A model generated the notes under the pieces. That model ran no database searches, was not told the origin of the DNA, and saw only the letters and a program-made list of their open reading frames with translations. This document shows, in pieces, positions 33,407 through 46,817 of a DNA stretch of 64,000 nt (position 1 is the stretch's first letter; the number at the start of each line of letters is the position of its first letter). Location: positions 6,014,001-6,078,000 of the forward strand of contig CAUJLY010000004.1 in the NCBI GenBank assembly GCA_963281155.1. Reading direction: 5' to 3'. The DNA comes from Rhabditophanes sp. KR3021 (lineage: Eukaryota > Nematoda > Chromadorea > Rhabditida > Alloionematidae). Made by a program: the position numbers and the translations under genes.

Positions 33407-35236
33407 ATGGCTGCTGCACAAGTCGCTTCTATGGAAAACGATGACGATAACCTTTATCCTATTGCCGTACTGATCGATGAATTGAGGAACGAGGATGTTC
33501 AGCTAAGACTAAATTCAATCAGAAAATTATCTGTTATTGCTTTAGCGCTAGGAGCTGAAAGAACAAGAATAGAATTGATTCCTTTCTTAACAGGTAACAA
33601 TAGTTAAATGAGGCAAATGATGATAGTATTTTTAGACACTATTTATGATGAAGATGAGGTTCTTTTGGCCTTAGCTGATCAACTCGGAAACTTCACAGCC
33701 CTAGTAGGAGGACCTAACTACGTACATTTCTTACTCCCTCCTCTTGAAAATCTTGCAAATATCGAGGAAACAGTTGTACGCGACAAGGCTGTAGAATCTC
33801 TTCGCCGTGTTGCCGAAAAGCACTCCTCTCAGTCACTAGAAGAACACTTTATTCCGATGCTTTTGCGTCTCGCTTCTGGAGAATGGTTTACTTCACGCAC
33901 CTCTGCATGTGGACTTTTTTCTGTAGCTTACCCACGCGCCTCACCCCAATGTAAGACTGAACTTCGTGTTGCATTCAAGAATTTGTGCAATGATGACACT
34001 CCCATGGTGAGAAGAGCGGCCGTTGCCAAACTCAGCGAGTTCGCTAAAGTCTTAGAACTTGACTTGTTGAAGGATGAATTTTTGCCTGTCTTCTTGACAA
34101 TGGTCAACGACGAACAAGACACCGTTAGGCTATTAGTTGTGGAGTCTGGCATTACTATTGCTGAATTATTTAAAAAGGAAGTTAAGTTGGAAGAATTAAA
34201 AGGAGCTCTTTTGAGTTTAGTTTCAGACAAGTCATGGAGAGTTCGTTTTATGGCTGCTGAGAAGTATACTGAACTTTTGGAAGCCATCCCACCTGAGTCT
34301 GTCAATGAATTCATGCAATCTTATATTGCTCTTCTCAAGGATCCTGAAGCCGAGGTTCGTGGAGCCGCTGCCTCTAAGTTGGAGTCTGTTTGTGGAAAGT
34401 TGCCTGAAGACGGAAGAGAAGCCATTTTGATGAGTCAAATTCTCCCAGTTGTTAAGGACTTGGTTGGGGATAGCAATCACCACGTTAAGACAAGTCTGGC
34501 TTCAGTTATCATGGGACTGGCTCCTCTCTTTAACACTCAAAACACAACTGAAAATCTTCTCCCAATTTATCTTCAATTACTAAGAGACGAGACTGCTGAA
34601 GTCAGATTAAATATTATCTCGTCCTTGGACAAGATTAGCAACATGATTGGGTTAGGAGAATTGACGAACTCTCTCCTTCCAGCCATCAATGAATTGGCAG
34701 AAGACAGCAAGTGGAGAGTTAGATTGGCTATTGTGGAATACATGCCGCTCTTAGCCGACCAACTTGGCAATACCTTCTTTGAGGAGAAGCTGTTACCCCT
34801 TTGCCTGCAATGGTTTGTCGATCACGTCTTTGCGATTCGTGAAGCAACATGTGTTATTCTGAAGAAATTGGGAGAGAAGTTTGGGTCAGAGTGGTTGATT
34901 GCAAAGATTCTTCCTAAGATTATCGAACTTTCAAAGGAACAAAATTATCTTCACAGAATGACTTGCTTATTTTGCTTTAACAGCATCGCCTCCACCTTAG
35001 ATTCCCCCCAAGTCATGACACACATCTACCCAATCTTACGACAAATGTCGGAGGACAGTGTGCCGAATGTTAAATTCAACGTTGCAAAGACATGCGTCTT
35101 TGTAGGCAAGGCCGTAACAAAGGCCAACTTGGAAACTGATATCATACCTATTTTGGTTAAACTGACAACTGATGAAGACTTTGATGTTCGATACTTCGCA
35201 GAGGAATCACGAGATGCTCTTAAACTTTCTGCTTAA
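33407..35236 (+). CDS. PPP2R1A: PP2A 65-kDa scaffold subunit A
   Basis: Exons 33407-33593 and 33636-35236; 595 aa (589 in human). The A subunit is a horseshoe of 15 HEAT repeats that holds the catalytic C and regulatory B subunits of protein phosphatase 2A. Near-identical segments: [67 protein letters not shown] and [17 protein letters not shown] repeats cover almost the full length. The first intron is 42 bp; reading through it would create an early stop. Start 33407 or the in-frame ATG at 33431 are both possible; the first gives a short Ala-rich lead like that of vertebrates. Confidence 0.97.
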
Positions 35237-35785
35237 TGTAATTTGCCGCTTGCGGCATCATTTATGTATTAAATCGAACAACACAAATACTTTTTTTATC
35301 ATAACTTTTTAATCTATGAGCATTCGAAATCATATTTAAAACTAAGAAGTAAATAAAGATTACAATATTCTTACCTTTACTTGATCTATAATAATAAATT
35401 TTGAAAATATTTTGCGACAACTAACTTTATCAAATATTCCTATTTGTAGGCCAGGTTGGCATCTTCCAAATACGTACTTTCTTACTCATTTACCTATATT
35501 GTCCAAATAAACTCTTTTAACACACTCTTATATAAATTACTGATATCTAAATAAATAATCTATAAATATGCATTCTTAAGACTAGAGTCTAACGTTCATA
35601 GATAAACTATCAAAAAGATTGCAACGTTCTTAGATAAATTATCAAAAGGAATTGTAATTTCTTAAATAAATCTAATTAATCAAGCAAAGTTACTAATTCT
35701 TTTTGTCAATTAATTAACAAACATTATATTACTTTTATTTAAAACCGGATAAATAAGAGAAAACTTTTTATAATAATAATTTAAA
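35237..35785. other. 3' flanks and a short repeat between convergent genes
   Basis: Between the convergent PP2A scaffold and QSOX genes. No gene seen. At about 35588-35690 there are roughly 2.5 diverged copies of a unit containing AACGTTCTTAGATAAATTAT. Confidence 0.5.
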
Positions 35786-38700
35786 TTATGCTTTTTTGGC
35801 AATATCGTTATTTTCCAGCTGTTGAGAATGGTATGGTTTGATAGCGGAGTAGTAGTCTATTATGAATTTATGAGTCTGTTCATTGTCTAGAGTACCATTG
35901 GATTTATTGCAATCAGGACACAGGAAGGGAGCGGGAAACTGGTATTTGAGGAACTCCGGATCTTCGGTATTATCACCCTTGAGGCGTTTATTTACAATAT
36001 TGTGTGCTCTCCATAAATACAAATAAACATCATCTCTATTTTTGACATGATCCTCCATTTTGTATGTCTGACTTGTCATTTTCACGAAGTGTTCTCTTAA
36101 GCAAAAAATATATTAGAAATGGTCAGATCTTATCTTCTACATGTCCATAGCTATATCAGAATGTCAGAAATAGATTTAAAGAATATTTTGAATCAAAAGA
36201 TACAAATACAATATATCTCATTTTTTGTGTCTTTACACTTTTTTTAAATTACGTACCTGCAATGCATGCAACCAAAGAATTCGGATACCCATCCTTTTAT
36301 GGAGTAGAGAACCGTCATGGGGTCAAAGTAGTTTCCAGAAGGAGCATTTTTGTAAGCTGACACGGTGAGAGCATGGAAAGCGGTCCACAATCCACAAGTA
36401 TATCCTCTAAACTGCCCTGAACTTCCATTACATTGCTGCCAGGAAGCATTTACGGGGAATGGATAATCATACAATTTCTCGAGTCTGTTTACTTCCTTAG
36501 TCCAATCGTCTGCCTTCAAATGATTAGCAATCATTTTCCCTATTAAATACTGTTTGAGTTTTTCGAACACTTGTTGAGCTTTTGATGCACTTTCTAATGT
36601 TATCTCATTTGTGCTTATTGTTTCATTAATAGTCGTGACGGGGAAGTAATCACTAAGTAAATTGACAAAATTAAATAAAGCAGTCAGGTTGTTTCCCTTT
36701 AAATCTTCTCCGTTTCTTGTCACTTCCCTATAGTAATGTTCATTAGTAATTTTAATAAAATGCTATGTTATATCCTAGTAATTATCTAACAATTTTTTAA
36801 CAACGAAGATAGTATTACCTATAACAAATGATTTTCCTGTTATTGGGGTTGTTAATAATTAATGAGTATTATCAATATAAATATATAGTGGTTATTGTGA
36901 GAGATATTGGAAAGTGCCTTTTCTTTAGTAAATTACTTGTTCATTTTAAAATTATCTCAACTCAATTTAATTCAATTTTTCGTCATGTCAAAACACAAGT
37001 TAGAGAAATCCGAAAGTTACGAAGAACCCAAGAAAGGAGTTGCTCCTGACACAACTAAAGCAAGCAAGAGTTGCCTTTTACAAGATGCGATCCAATGAAA
37101 CCAGCCGTGGTTGCAGAAGGTGAGTATCAATTATAATCAAAGAATTTAGCAATAGTTGAGGAAGTCAGCCAAGCCTTTGCAAAAGTCTCAACCAATGAGT
37201 TCGAGAGAAGGAGAGATGAGTCAGAACTTGAATTGGTAATTGACGATTTCAATAATTTGTTAGAGGAGAACAAAGCTGATATCACCAAATATCACTGTAA
37301 TGATTTGGCAATTACATGCCATCATTTCTTCAATAGTGGGATTAATTTGCTAGGTGTGGATCTACATAACTATGGAAAGGCATTTACGGATAAGTATCAA
37401 CTCGCACATTTTCTTCATGCTAGACCTCCCGGACCAGCATCTAAGTGTCCGACTAATGGCATAGCAAAACATTTGGGAATGATTGTACGATACCAGTCGG
37501 ATCAAGATTTTCGCTTTTTGGTTGATGGCAAATTAAAAGAATGGAAAATGTTATTGTATCTGAAGGAAAATACCAAGGTAATCGTTGGCGACGATGACTA
37601 CTTTGCAAAGAAGGCGGCTTATCGTATTGTTAAAAGAGTATTGACGAGTGCAATTGTCCCTGACAAAAAGGACTTGCAAGCTAACTGGGACATTTTGAAG
37701 AATGTTTTAGAAGAGATCAACCTGAAGATAGCCGGTTTATCAAACTTGATGTGAGGTCATATGATAAGAAAAGAGAAGACCTTGCTGTTTCTTTTGCAAA
37801 GGATGAAGTCATGGAAATGATCTGCTCAAAGTTGATGTATCAACGAGATGCCGCTTATGGTATTGAACACGCAATCAGTTCTAGCTATCCAAGATTCGCC
37901 AACTGTTCTACAAACCGCACAATGGAATTCATCATGTTGCTATACCCAGAAACGCTTGTCAAGTTAGGGAACTATTTGTGTAGCGAGCTTTTGAAGGAAC
38001 ATAATGGTTACAAGATGCCTGAGATTACTTCCCCTAATCGCGTTGACCCAGCTATTACAAAAGGTTGTGCTTATAAATGTGAAAGCTGCAGTACTACATT
38101 CAATGACGTCAGGACTCTGACTAATCACTGGAAGGAAGAGTCTGTGCCAAGTTAAGAGCTGAGGTCAAAAGATCTTTGAAGAAGACAGGCAAATGAATCC
38201 AGAACAATTGTTAAACAAGCTAAATCAAACACTGAAGAAGCTCTTTCCAGAAAAACATGCAAGGGAAAGCAATGATTCTATGTGTTGTTAGACATTCCAG
38301 CAAATGTTGACTCTAGATCAATTTATGGAATCCATTTTCTATTGGGGTATATCTAGAGTTTGCAGTCAAGACTTAATGCACACATAAGGCTAACTCCACT
38401 TTATTTCTTAAGACTCATCCATTCTTAATCTTCAGGGTTCTCTTACAAACATCGATGCTTCTGGACAATCAAACCAAGTAATGTTTCAAAACATCCAACT
38501 ACCATCACAAGAATCTCGGAGATTGTTCTCAAGAAAATTCATTTGGCTCAAAAATATGTCCCTTAATTAATGTTTTGTCTAATTTGTTTCTTTTTAATAG
38601 GTTATTGTTGGTTCCCAAGTTTTCAGAATTTTTACTGCCTCCCTGACAAATAAATTTACCTGTACAAAGCATATCTGATAGCTTTGAGCATATCACTTTC

Positions 38701-41700
38701 AGATACGAAATATTTTTTCTTGCATAACTCAGGATCGACGATACAGTTCACGACGGTACGGTTTGACTTAACCTCCGTGGTAAGTGGATTTCTTGACGGA
38801 TCTTTGTTGCCGAAGTATGACTCAACTTCCGAAAATAAAAGTCTTCTTAACTCAGATATAAACACAGGCCTAAATTTAAAATAAATATTTATCAAAATTT
38901 AGTACTTAATGTTGAAATTTGTATTCCATATAGTTTTAAGTGACTCATTAAAATTAGTCTAAATGTCTTGAAGGATTTAGGAAAATGGAGCTTTTTTAGA
39001 ACGTGTTTACTGATTTTTGATTACTTTATAATTTGTTCTCTTCAAAATGAAGCGTAAAAAATGTTTAAATGAAGATCCAGGTTGCAAATGCTGACAAACC
39101 TTCTAGTCTATGGAAAGGCATATCAAGTAATCAGGATGAATGAGAAGACAGTTTAATCAAATCAATTACAATTATATCCAAATATGCAAGCGATGGTGCT
39201 TAATCAGCAAATTTCCAAATTGTCAACGGTAGACGACTCTTACAACAGTACAGAGGACTAATCCGGGCGAAAATTGGAGGATACATGAGTGACAAGCAAT
39301 GGAATATGGCTAAGATATTAGAGAATGAAGAAAATGTCAGAATAATCTATTCTAAGGTTATTTATGATAAGACTACTATTTTATCCATTAACTATACTTA
39401 CGCCGACTTGACCAATGCTGCAACAGAAAGATGGACTTCCTTTATGCAATTATTGGGTAAAATTCCTCCTCAAGCATGTGGAGAGCATTTTTATTCTCAA
39501 TTACTTTCTACTCTCGATATTTATAAATTAACAAAGGTTGCAGTTTCTGATTTTATATCTAGTCGAATTGAGGGTATTTATAAATGCTGAGGATGTGATT
39601 CTGGGTTTAATTCTCTTAGATATTAGAAACATTATAAAACCCAGGCGTGTAAACAACTGAAAAAGTTGTCTGCGGAAAACTTTAGAAAGAATATTAGTGA
39701 CAACAACAATGAGCTCTGAAATAATCTGATCGCTGAGTTAAGAGTTATCAAAGTTCGTGCTTCTGTTAAAGAAGATGACCAGTTTGTTTGTGTACTATCG
39801 GATATTAAAAGAACTGCTGATTACAAGGCTCTTTCATTTGAAGAATTCGTCAGCAAAATTGTATAGCATGTGTTAATGGTAACATGGAAGAGCGAGTATA
39901 TAAGCACCGCAAACAAACTGAAGCAATCGATGAAAAAGGGATTCCTCTAAATCCTAAAGAAAAAAAGAGGTAGTTGCCGTCTACCTTTCCGACTTGTATG
40001 TTAATGAAGCTCTTGGAATCGAGTATGCAATCATTTTTAAGATGCAAAAGTCATTGTCTAACTGTGACGTTTTCGGACAGTCCAACGGAATAACGTACCG
40101 AAGACATTCATTTATTGTCACCTAAGTCGCTAAGCTAGTATTTCACAAGTTACATCAATCATTCAACTTCATTGCCTTCCAATAAATGGCTTTAATATAC
40201 TTTTATGATTGTTGCCCGTTCCCAATAATAGTTTTTTTAATTTGTTCTGTAACTTTTTTACATACACTCGTTGTCCTCGTTCGAAGATTGCTATACTAGG
40301 AAAGTCGTCTATATTCAATCCAGCAGCCAGCGAATGGTTTCTTCCACATCTTTTGACTGCAATCTCGTTTTTGTAATGATGCATATCTAACATAAGCTAA
40401 AAACAAATAAATCTTAAAAAACAAGCAAGTAAGTAATACCTGTGGCGCCAGAAAATTAGGTTCACTTTCAAAGATGACCGCTAGTTTAGTGATTGACTTG
40501 CTTACTCCCGTCCACAACTCACTGTATGTTTGGATAATTCCAATGTGATCGAAATTTGGCCAGTCTGGGTATTTCTTAAGCTTTTGTTCGGCCAACAGAT
40601 GATTTGTAATTAAGTCTAATTAAATGGAGAATTAGCAATTATTTTGGAGTAGCAATAAATTATGTTATTATCAATTTTGTTATGTGTACTTTGTAGTGTT
40701 TAAAATTTATGTCACTAAAGATGCTTTACACCCACTACTTGGAGAACAGACGATTATTGTCAAATTAATATCCTTTGCCAATTCAAGTAAAAAAGAATTT
40801 TCTAGGTTGTCAAAATTAGCTGCTGGAATTGAAAGGCATCAAAAATTTACAAATGTCCTAATACAAAAGAGTACGCTGTAAAGATCAGCAGATTGGTTTT
40901 TCTTCCTCCGAAAATCCTCGACATGCAGCAACTACACATTGCCAAAAGCTATGTGCAATGCAAGTGGTTAGAGCTAGATGGAGAAGTGTATTATGCTGAA
41001 AACATTGCTCTTGCAATCGAAAGATGCGTTATTGTCTATGCTTTGAGACTAACAAATCTTATTATGGGTACAGAAAGCTGCAAGTTCCTCAATATATTCA
41101 CTCGTGATCAAGTTAAGACTCTATTTCAAGCAATTATTGGACAACTCAAGAGTATGTCATGTTATGGAAGAGCCAGAAACATAAGAAATACTTTTGTGAT
41201 GAGTGCAATTATGTGTTTAATTTTAAGAATCAACTGAAGGAATGTGAGGATAATAGTCATTCAGTTAGCATTTCCTGCAAGTGGTGTCATCTTGTTCAGA
41301 ACAATATTGGAGCATTATTAATAAAGATGCTGTAAATAATTATTCGAAAAAGTGCAAAAATTTAATGAAAAATGTGATGTCATAGAAACTCTTCTGAAAA
41401 TCTGGCCAGAAGTCAATCTAATGTTACAAGCCTTGCCTATGTTTATCTGTTCCTCGGCCCAAGAAACATCAATACGCCCTTCCATGAATGGACTTTGGCT
41501 GAGTTTATCAAGACCGTTTTTATGCAGGTGAATCTGCGCCAGATCCAAATCTTGATTCCAGAATGAATCACACCTGTACGATTACAATTCACATCTTAAT
41601 GAAAATCGAGTTCTTAGCAAAAAGAAGAAAAATGCAAGGAATCAACGACACAAAGAAGGGCGGTGGTCTAATTATCAAACAATTGTTGTCAAGATAAATG

Positions 41701-42489
41701 CGACTATCAAAGAATTGGGTGAGAACTTGGAGTACATATTGACTGAGTACTTTGGCAGTCAAGTAACAAATATAGATCATGGTAAATGTACCATTGCGGA
41801 AGTATACAAACTGTCTCCTGCTAATGTCAAATTGGTTGGTAAACTTTTGATTGATAGCATGTCTGCCTCAAAGACGTTATCACCACTAAATTTTAGTGAT
41901 ACTTATGTTTCAGTGCCTATTCTATACACTTTTACTTGCCCTAATAAAGAGTTACTATAACTAAATTTTAGTGATACTTATGTTTGATTGTCTATCTTTT
42001 ATATTTCCCTTGCACTAATAAAAAAGTACCTCTCATTCCACCGACAGTGTGATACGCTTTCACTTTGAAGGAATCATAGACGTTTTTCGAATTTCTCTTA
42101 AAATATTTGATGTAAGGATAAGAGGTTATATGATGGGCTTGACACAAATCATGGTTGATGTCATCACCACAATTAATAGCTGCAATCTGTATCACTGACT
42201 CCCAATTGTCAACATCTTTTGCAAATTCTTTGTATTTGTCTCGGTAAGCACGGCATATTCCACACCAATTTGCATAGAACTCCACTAAGTATGCAGTGCA
42301 GTTCGGCCTGGAAGCGCAGTAGATTGTATCATTAAAGGATGAAACATCTAGTTGTACGACTTTATCTGATTGATCATAAAGGGTAGGATTTGTTTGCTTT
42401 GGAATTGTTGAAGAAGTGGCAATGTCTCCATTTAAAAAACCGGTCAAAATAGACACTAAAGGTAGGATTGTTATTGTTAGAGTTTTCAT
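35786..42489 (-). CDS. QSOX1: Quiescin sulfhydryl oxidase
   Basis: Six exons: 42030-42489, 40440-40615, 40176-40396, 38660-38869, 36257-36727 and 35786-36095; 1848 nt, 615 aa. QSOX introduces disulfides into secreted proteins, passing electrons from a thioredoxin domain to an FAD-bound ERV domain and then oxygen. Seen: signal peptide; Trx domain with WCGIC (Cys76/Cys79; CGHC or CGFC is more usual); a redox-inactive second Trx-like region; ERV domain with FRGYTCGLWTAFHALT, FFGCMHC (Cys509/Cys512) and the shuttle-like CPDC (Cys572/Cys575). No C-terminal membrane helix, so secreted. Three introns (42029-40616, 40175-38870, 38659-36728) are 1.3-1.9 kb and each holds an antisense copy of an unrecognised zinc-finger family. 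The third intron seems to start with GC (AG|GCAATG at 40176/40175). Confidence 0.9.
36985..38560 (+). pseudogene. DHGKC/zinc-finger family copy A, in a QSOX intron
   Basis: Lies within the QSOX intron 36728-38659 on the opposite strand. The largest frames are 37233-37754 and 37751-38155, joined by a frame shift near 37710, after which RFIKLDVRSYDKKRED runs in the second frame. The N-terminal region includes LVIDDFNNLLEENKADITKY and the middle KAAYRIVKRVL. The second part has YQRDAAYGIEHAISSSYPRF and ends in a C2H2-like finger YKCESCSTTFNDVRTLTNHW. A further shifted frame gives QMNPEQLLNKLNQTLKKLFP. No DHGKC block was found in this copy. Function unknown; broken by at least one shift. Confidence 0.6.
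39080..40130 (+). pseudogene. Zinc-finger family copy B, in a QSOX intron
   Basis: Lies within the QSOX intron 38870-40175, antisense to it. Open frame 39285-39590 (RWTSFMQLLGKIPPQACGEH ... GIYKC) aligns with copy A (RTMEFIMLLYPETLVKLGNY ... YKC). The finger continues after an in-frame TGA as GCDSGFNSLRY, then a TAG, then KHYKTQACK, so the Cys and His residues survive but two stops interrupt. Further on, LYVNEALGIEYAIIFKMQK matches the YQRDAAYGIEHAI block of copy A, in a different order. Clearly non-functional as a single protein. Confidence 0.6.
40684..41975 (+). pseudogene. DHGKC/zinc-finger family copy C, in a QSOX intron
   Basis: Lies within the QSOX intron 40616-42029, antisense. Parts in order: 40684-40881 (LLGEQTIIVKLISFANSSKK), 40893-41237 with VYYAENIALAIERCVIVYAL aligning to copies A and B, a C2H2-like finger YFCDECNYVFNFKNQL at about 41190-41240 in another frame, and the C-terminal block in frame 41640-41960: ELGENLEYILTEYFG, QVTNIDHGKCTIAEVYKL, NVKLVGKLLIDSM. 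This is the copy that links the finger half to the DHGKC half. Confidence 0.6.
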
Positions 42490-45265
42490 GTATAGTCTAA
42501 AATGAACAATAAATTAAATCTATTAGATCTATTAAAATGAAAAATAAACACTTCAAATTGAAATGGAATTTCGTTACGTATCAAAAAATGATGCATTAAT
42601 ATTGAAAACATTCATTACATTAATAAAACATCTGCATAAAGGAAACATTATTCGTTAAACATAACTAATAAAAATAATTTGGATGAGAAATTACAATTTG
42701 GATTTAAATAATAATTAATTATGACGTTTGAAAAGTACATCCTAAATAAATGTTGTTTTCCATTAAAGAGATTGTTGTGAATGAGTAAGAGCAAATTGGG
42801 TTTAAAATTAGATTGATTGTAAATTTAAGACAGTGATAAAGAGTAGTCTAAGTTAACATTTAGATATGGCTCATATCTAGCAGGAAGGAACATAATTTTA
42901 GCTCAAAGCGAATACAGTTTCCACTAATAAATAGATTAAAGAAATTAAAACTACATAGAATAAATGAATAAAAGACAAATGAATGGACGGGGTGAATAGC
43001 ATAATAAAATGGATTTTAGTATATTTAGTGCAGTTTAGTTTTGAATGAAAGTACCAAGTAACCGAATTAGTGCCTTTAAAGTTCCTAGCATCATGATTAA
43101 ATAAAATGTGAAAATGGAAAGAGATTCGGTTATATATAGAATCCATGGTTAAACTATGACATACGCAGACGACACACAAACAAATACAAAAACTAGATTT
43201 CCTTTATCTTAATATAAAACAATTTTTAGTATACCAAAATGAAAATATTTTACAAGAGTACTATAATTTGTGCATCTTTGTCATTTGAATAAAGAGGTTT
43301 TCTTAAATAAAATAAGTTAAATTGAAGTGCAGGAAAAGTCTTAATTAGTACAAAATAATAAAATATTTGTAACCAAAGTATTGACGATCATTAAAATGAC
43401 TAATAAAAATGTAGTATTTTGCATATAATTTTACACATTCATTTACATAATAATTTATATTTAATGTAGGTACAATAACATCTTTGGGTTTATACTTAGA
43501 GGAGAGTTAAAAAATTAAGCAACTAAGAAACCTTCACACCAATAAAGTTTGTGGACATTAAAAGAGTGACAGGCACGTCTTGTCTTTATCCTCATTACAC
43601 AAAGTTGATATATCTTGAAAAGAAACATATTCTTACTTATAAAGAAATTATTATAACGCAATTATCATATAGTATCTTCCTAACAAAAATGACTGTGTTG
43701 CGGAAGTTAATTATTTGTTGACGATGAGAGGGAATTGATACAATATTAAAGTTTCATTTGAAATATTTAAATTTAGCTTTCGTATGTTGGTGTTTGGATA
43801 GGAAGGATCAGTCAACACGCAAATACAGTATTAGAAGAAATATTAGATGCAATTTAGCTGCAATTTAGATGCGATATTGGAAGCAATAGTTGTATTTGTC
43901 AAAACATTTTTCCCTTAACACTATTTAATAAGATAAAGAGCATACAAAAGTGTTTCTATTAAAACGAGTTAGATAGGTTATGAATCTGTATAATAAATCA
44001 TACATCACCGTCGCTAGATAAGCATATATCATGAACTTTCCTCAAATTAATCACTTTCATAAATACGAACCTTTTTTATAGTGGTCCGATGAATTCCAGG
44101 TGCATTACTCCCTATTCTCTTCAAATTCAGCTGGACAAAACAAAACTGCAATGCAACAAAGAATACCAAATGGACTTTGTTGACCATTGTCGGTAGTATT
44201 TACTTAATACTCCAAAAATATAATGCACTTATTGGAAGAATCAAAAAATTTGTTTCAATTAGTGGATGTAAATACCTAAAAATATTGAAACAGATGTAAT
44301 TAATCAAAATTGAGGCTGTATTTTATACAATTCATTCTTATTCATTAAATTATTGGCTTGTTTGTCCAGGTTGGGTGATATTTAATGCTTAAACCATTTC
44401 GAATGGTTAATATCAAATTCTTTGGAATAAAAATGTGTACATAGATGGGAACAGACGAGATAGGTGCTGAGTCGTCATCCCTAAAAGAAAATACAAGTCC
44501 TCTTTCCAAAATTGCCGGTAAACATTTAGAACATTTGACTACACATCTATCCTTCCCCATTAATTGCCTGTTGTTAAAGTATAATTTGTTTGGTGCTTGC
44601 TATAGCGTTTACGATGATTATAGGAGTAGCATGTTTCATTTTTGTGTCGTGTATCTAAGTTTGTGTTTAAGTCGACATGGGAATTTAAGAATTGGATCAA
44701 TTTATTCTCATCTCGGTGTATCTTATTATGTGTGTTTTTATAAGATTGTTTCTTCTTATGACATCCAATTCGCGTTACCTTTGCTTTCCGTACAAGCATT
44801 AGTGTCGCTTACTTTGTACTACGCGACCAGATGGCAAGTTCCATCTAAGAGTGGCGTTCATTTTTATTGCGCGGGATACATCGTCTCCCCCATTGCTCCC
44901 ACATAGGCCCTTTCAAAGAACAAAGTTGGCCTGCCAAATCATCATTACTGTTTGTGTGATTGGTAGTTCTCATCATTTATTGCGTTGGGGACTCATCAAT
45001 ATACGTTTATAAACCATTACTCTTTATAATGATTTGCTTTTTCCAATATTCATAAAAATGTATGACTATATAAAGAGCAAGTAATTTAGTTTCGTTTTAG
45101 TTTAGCCAGCATTCAGATTTTGCAAGGCCGTTCTACCCCTTTCTTCTCCAAGTGATTATATTTAATCATCAAATTCTATTTAGAAGGTAACATCACATTG
45201 CCTTTCAACATTATCAATCTCAAAGGGCCTTAACACCTAACACATCGCGGATACTCCAACTCATT
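42490..45265. other. 2.8-kb intergenic region
   Basis: Lies between the divergent QSOX and cyclin B3 genes. Short frames at 42898-43179, 44345-44560 and 44445-44906 do not look like proteins and have no supporting splice structure. No RNA gene or clear repeat recognised. Confidence 0.5.
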
Positions 45266-46583
45266 ATGCAACTTAGAAATCGAGCCGCCGCTGCTGCGGG
45301 AAACCAACAGGAGCTGAATCCGCAGGAAAACAAATTGATTGTTGACAAAAAACGCCATGCTGCGAAGGATGTCAACGAAGCGGAACCTAAGGCCAAGAGA
45401 AACGCTCTCACCGATTTGTCCAGGGTAAGTTTATCAATACTTGGTTTGTTGTATTAATGTCATCCTATTTTTAGCAAATCCACAACTTTGTCATTGACAG
45501 CAGCCGTAAAGATGCCTCCAAGAAAAGTGAGGTCAAGAAGCCCAAGACCGGAGCCCTTCAACCAATCGCTGAAAGTAAATCCTCGAAGGAAATAGCCGTT
45601 GCTGAAACGAAAAAAGTAGTCAAAAAACCTGCTTACGATTTCGACAAGGAATGTGCTCATGACATTGCGTCCAACGCTGTTTTTGCTAATGACATCTTTG
45701 TCTACTACAGGTCAAGAGAAGTAAGTTTGAGCAGTCATGTTATTTTGTTACTTATCATCACTTTCAGCCTCTTTTCAAAGTAACAAACTACACCGAAAAG
45801 CATAGAGACATTACCCATGAAATGAGAATGATTCTCGGAGACTGGATGGTTGAAGTTCAAGAAAACTTCGAGTTGTATCACGAAACTCTCTACCTTGCCG
45901 TCAAGCTCGTCGATATTTATTTGGACAAGGTTGATAAAGTAAGACAAGAGCAGCTCCAACTTCTCGGATCTTCTGCAATCTTTGTTGCCTCGAAGTTCGA
46001 TGAACGTTCACCACCGCTTATTGATGATTTCCTTTACATTTGTAACGAATCATACAAGAGACAAGACCTCATCGACATGGAGATTCACTTTCTACAAGTG
46101 GTTGGATTTGAGGCTTTGACAGCTCCTTTGAGCTATCGCTTCTTGAGAAGATATTCTCGTGTTATCAAATCTGATATGCAAACCCTCACTGCTGCTCGAT
46201 ACCTTTTAGAGTCTTCTCTCCTTTGCGTTGAGTACGCTCCAATGAGCGAATCTAAGATTGCAGCAGCCTGTTTGCTTTGGGCCTTGAGAGTCAAGAAAGT
46301 CGGAGACTGGGTAAGCTGGCGATAACCAATAAGCTTAACTAATAATATTCTCTTCCAGGATCCCATTCTCGAACAATACTCTGGATACTCAGTTGAGGAA
46401 ATCGAACCACTGATGATGTCCTTAAATCACATGGTTGCGATCCGCAAAACTTTCATGAGAAAAGTCAGTACTGTTTTTGAAAAGTACAGTCATGAAATCT
46501 TTTTCAGAGTCTCACTTTTGAGCCCCTTGACTGATATTTATGAACAAGCTGGGAACAATATCGTCATTCCAGCCAATTGTTGA
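45266..46583 (+). CDS. CCNB3: Cyclin B3
   Basis: Four exons: 45266-45424, 45475-45720, 45768-46310 and 46359-46583; 390 aa. Cyclin B3 activates CDK1 in the nucleus and promotes anaphase. A canonical destruction box RNALTDLSR lies at residues 45-53, for APC/C-driven degradation. The N-lobe carries DWMVEVQENFELYHETLYLA (family MRxILVDW written here as MRMILGDW) and FVASKFDERSPPLIDDFLYI. The C-lobe ends EQYSGYSVEEI and VFEKYSHEIFFRV, features of B3 rather than B1/B2. The length is close to that of nematode CYB-3, without the large vertebrate insertion. Confidence 0.93.
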
Positions 46584-46817
46584 TACTTTTATAAATTGAT
46601 TTCCGCATCTGGGATCGTTTGAGTGAGAATTACACTCCATGCTCCATTTAATTAATATTTTCTCTTACACAATGATAAATTGTCGATTTTATGTTACATG
46701 TTGTAATCCTTATTTTGAATAAACGACAATTTGAATGTTAATCTTTTTACCACCCTATTATTTTATTTAAATAATAAATATTAAAAACACTTCTTTTCTT
46801 ATCATTCGCCAGTCCAA

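Noticed and set aside
39574..39600. In-frame TGA between the Cys residues of the finger in copy B, considered as a selenocysteine codon
   Set aside because: A further TAG follows within the same finger and no SECIS-like structure was apparent; ordinary decay explains it.
41318..41548. 76-aa minus-strand frame considered as an extra QSOX exon
   Set aside because: QSOX exons 42030-42489 and 40440-40615 join directly in the right phase, and the frame is antisense to family copy C.
44345..44906. Overlapping frames on both strands near 44.4-44.9 kb
   Set aside because: No family resemblance, no splice structure and unusual composition; treated as chance.
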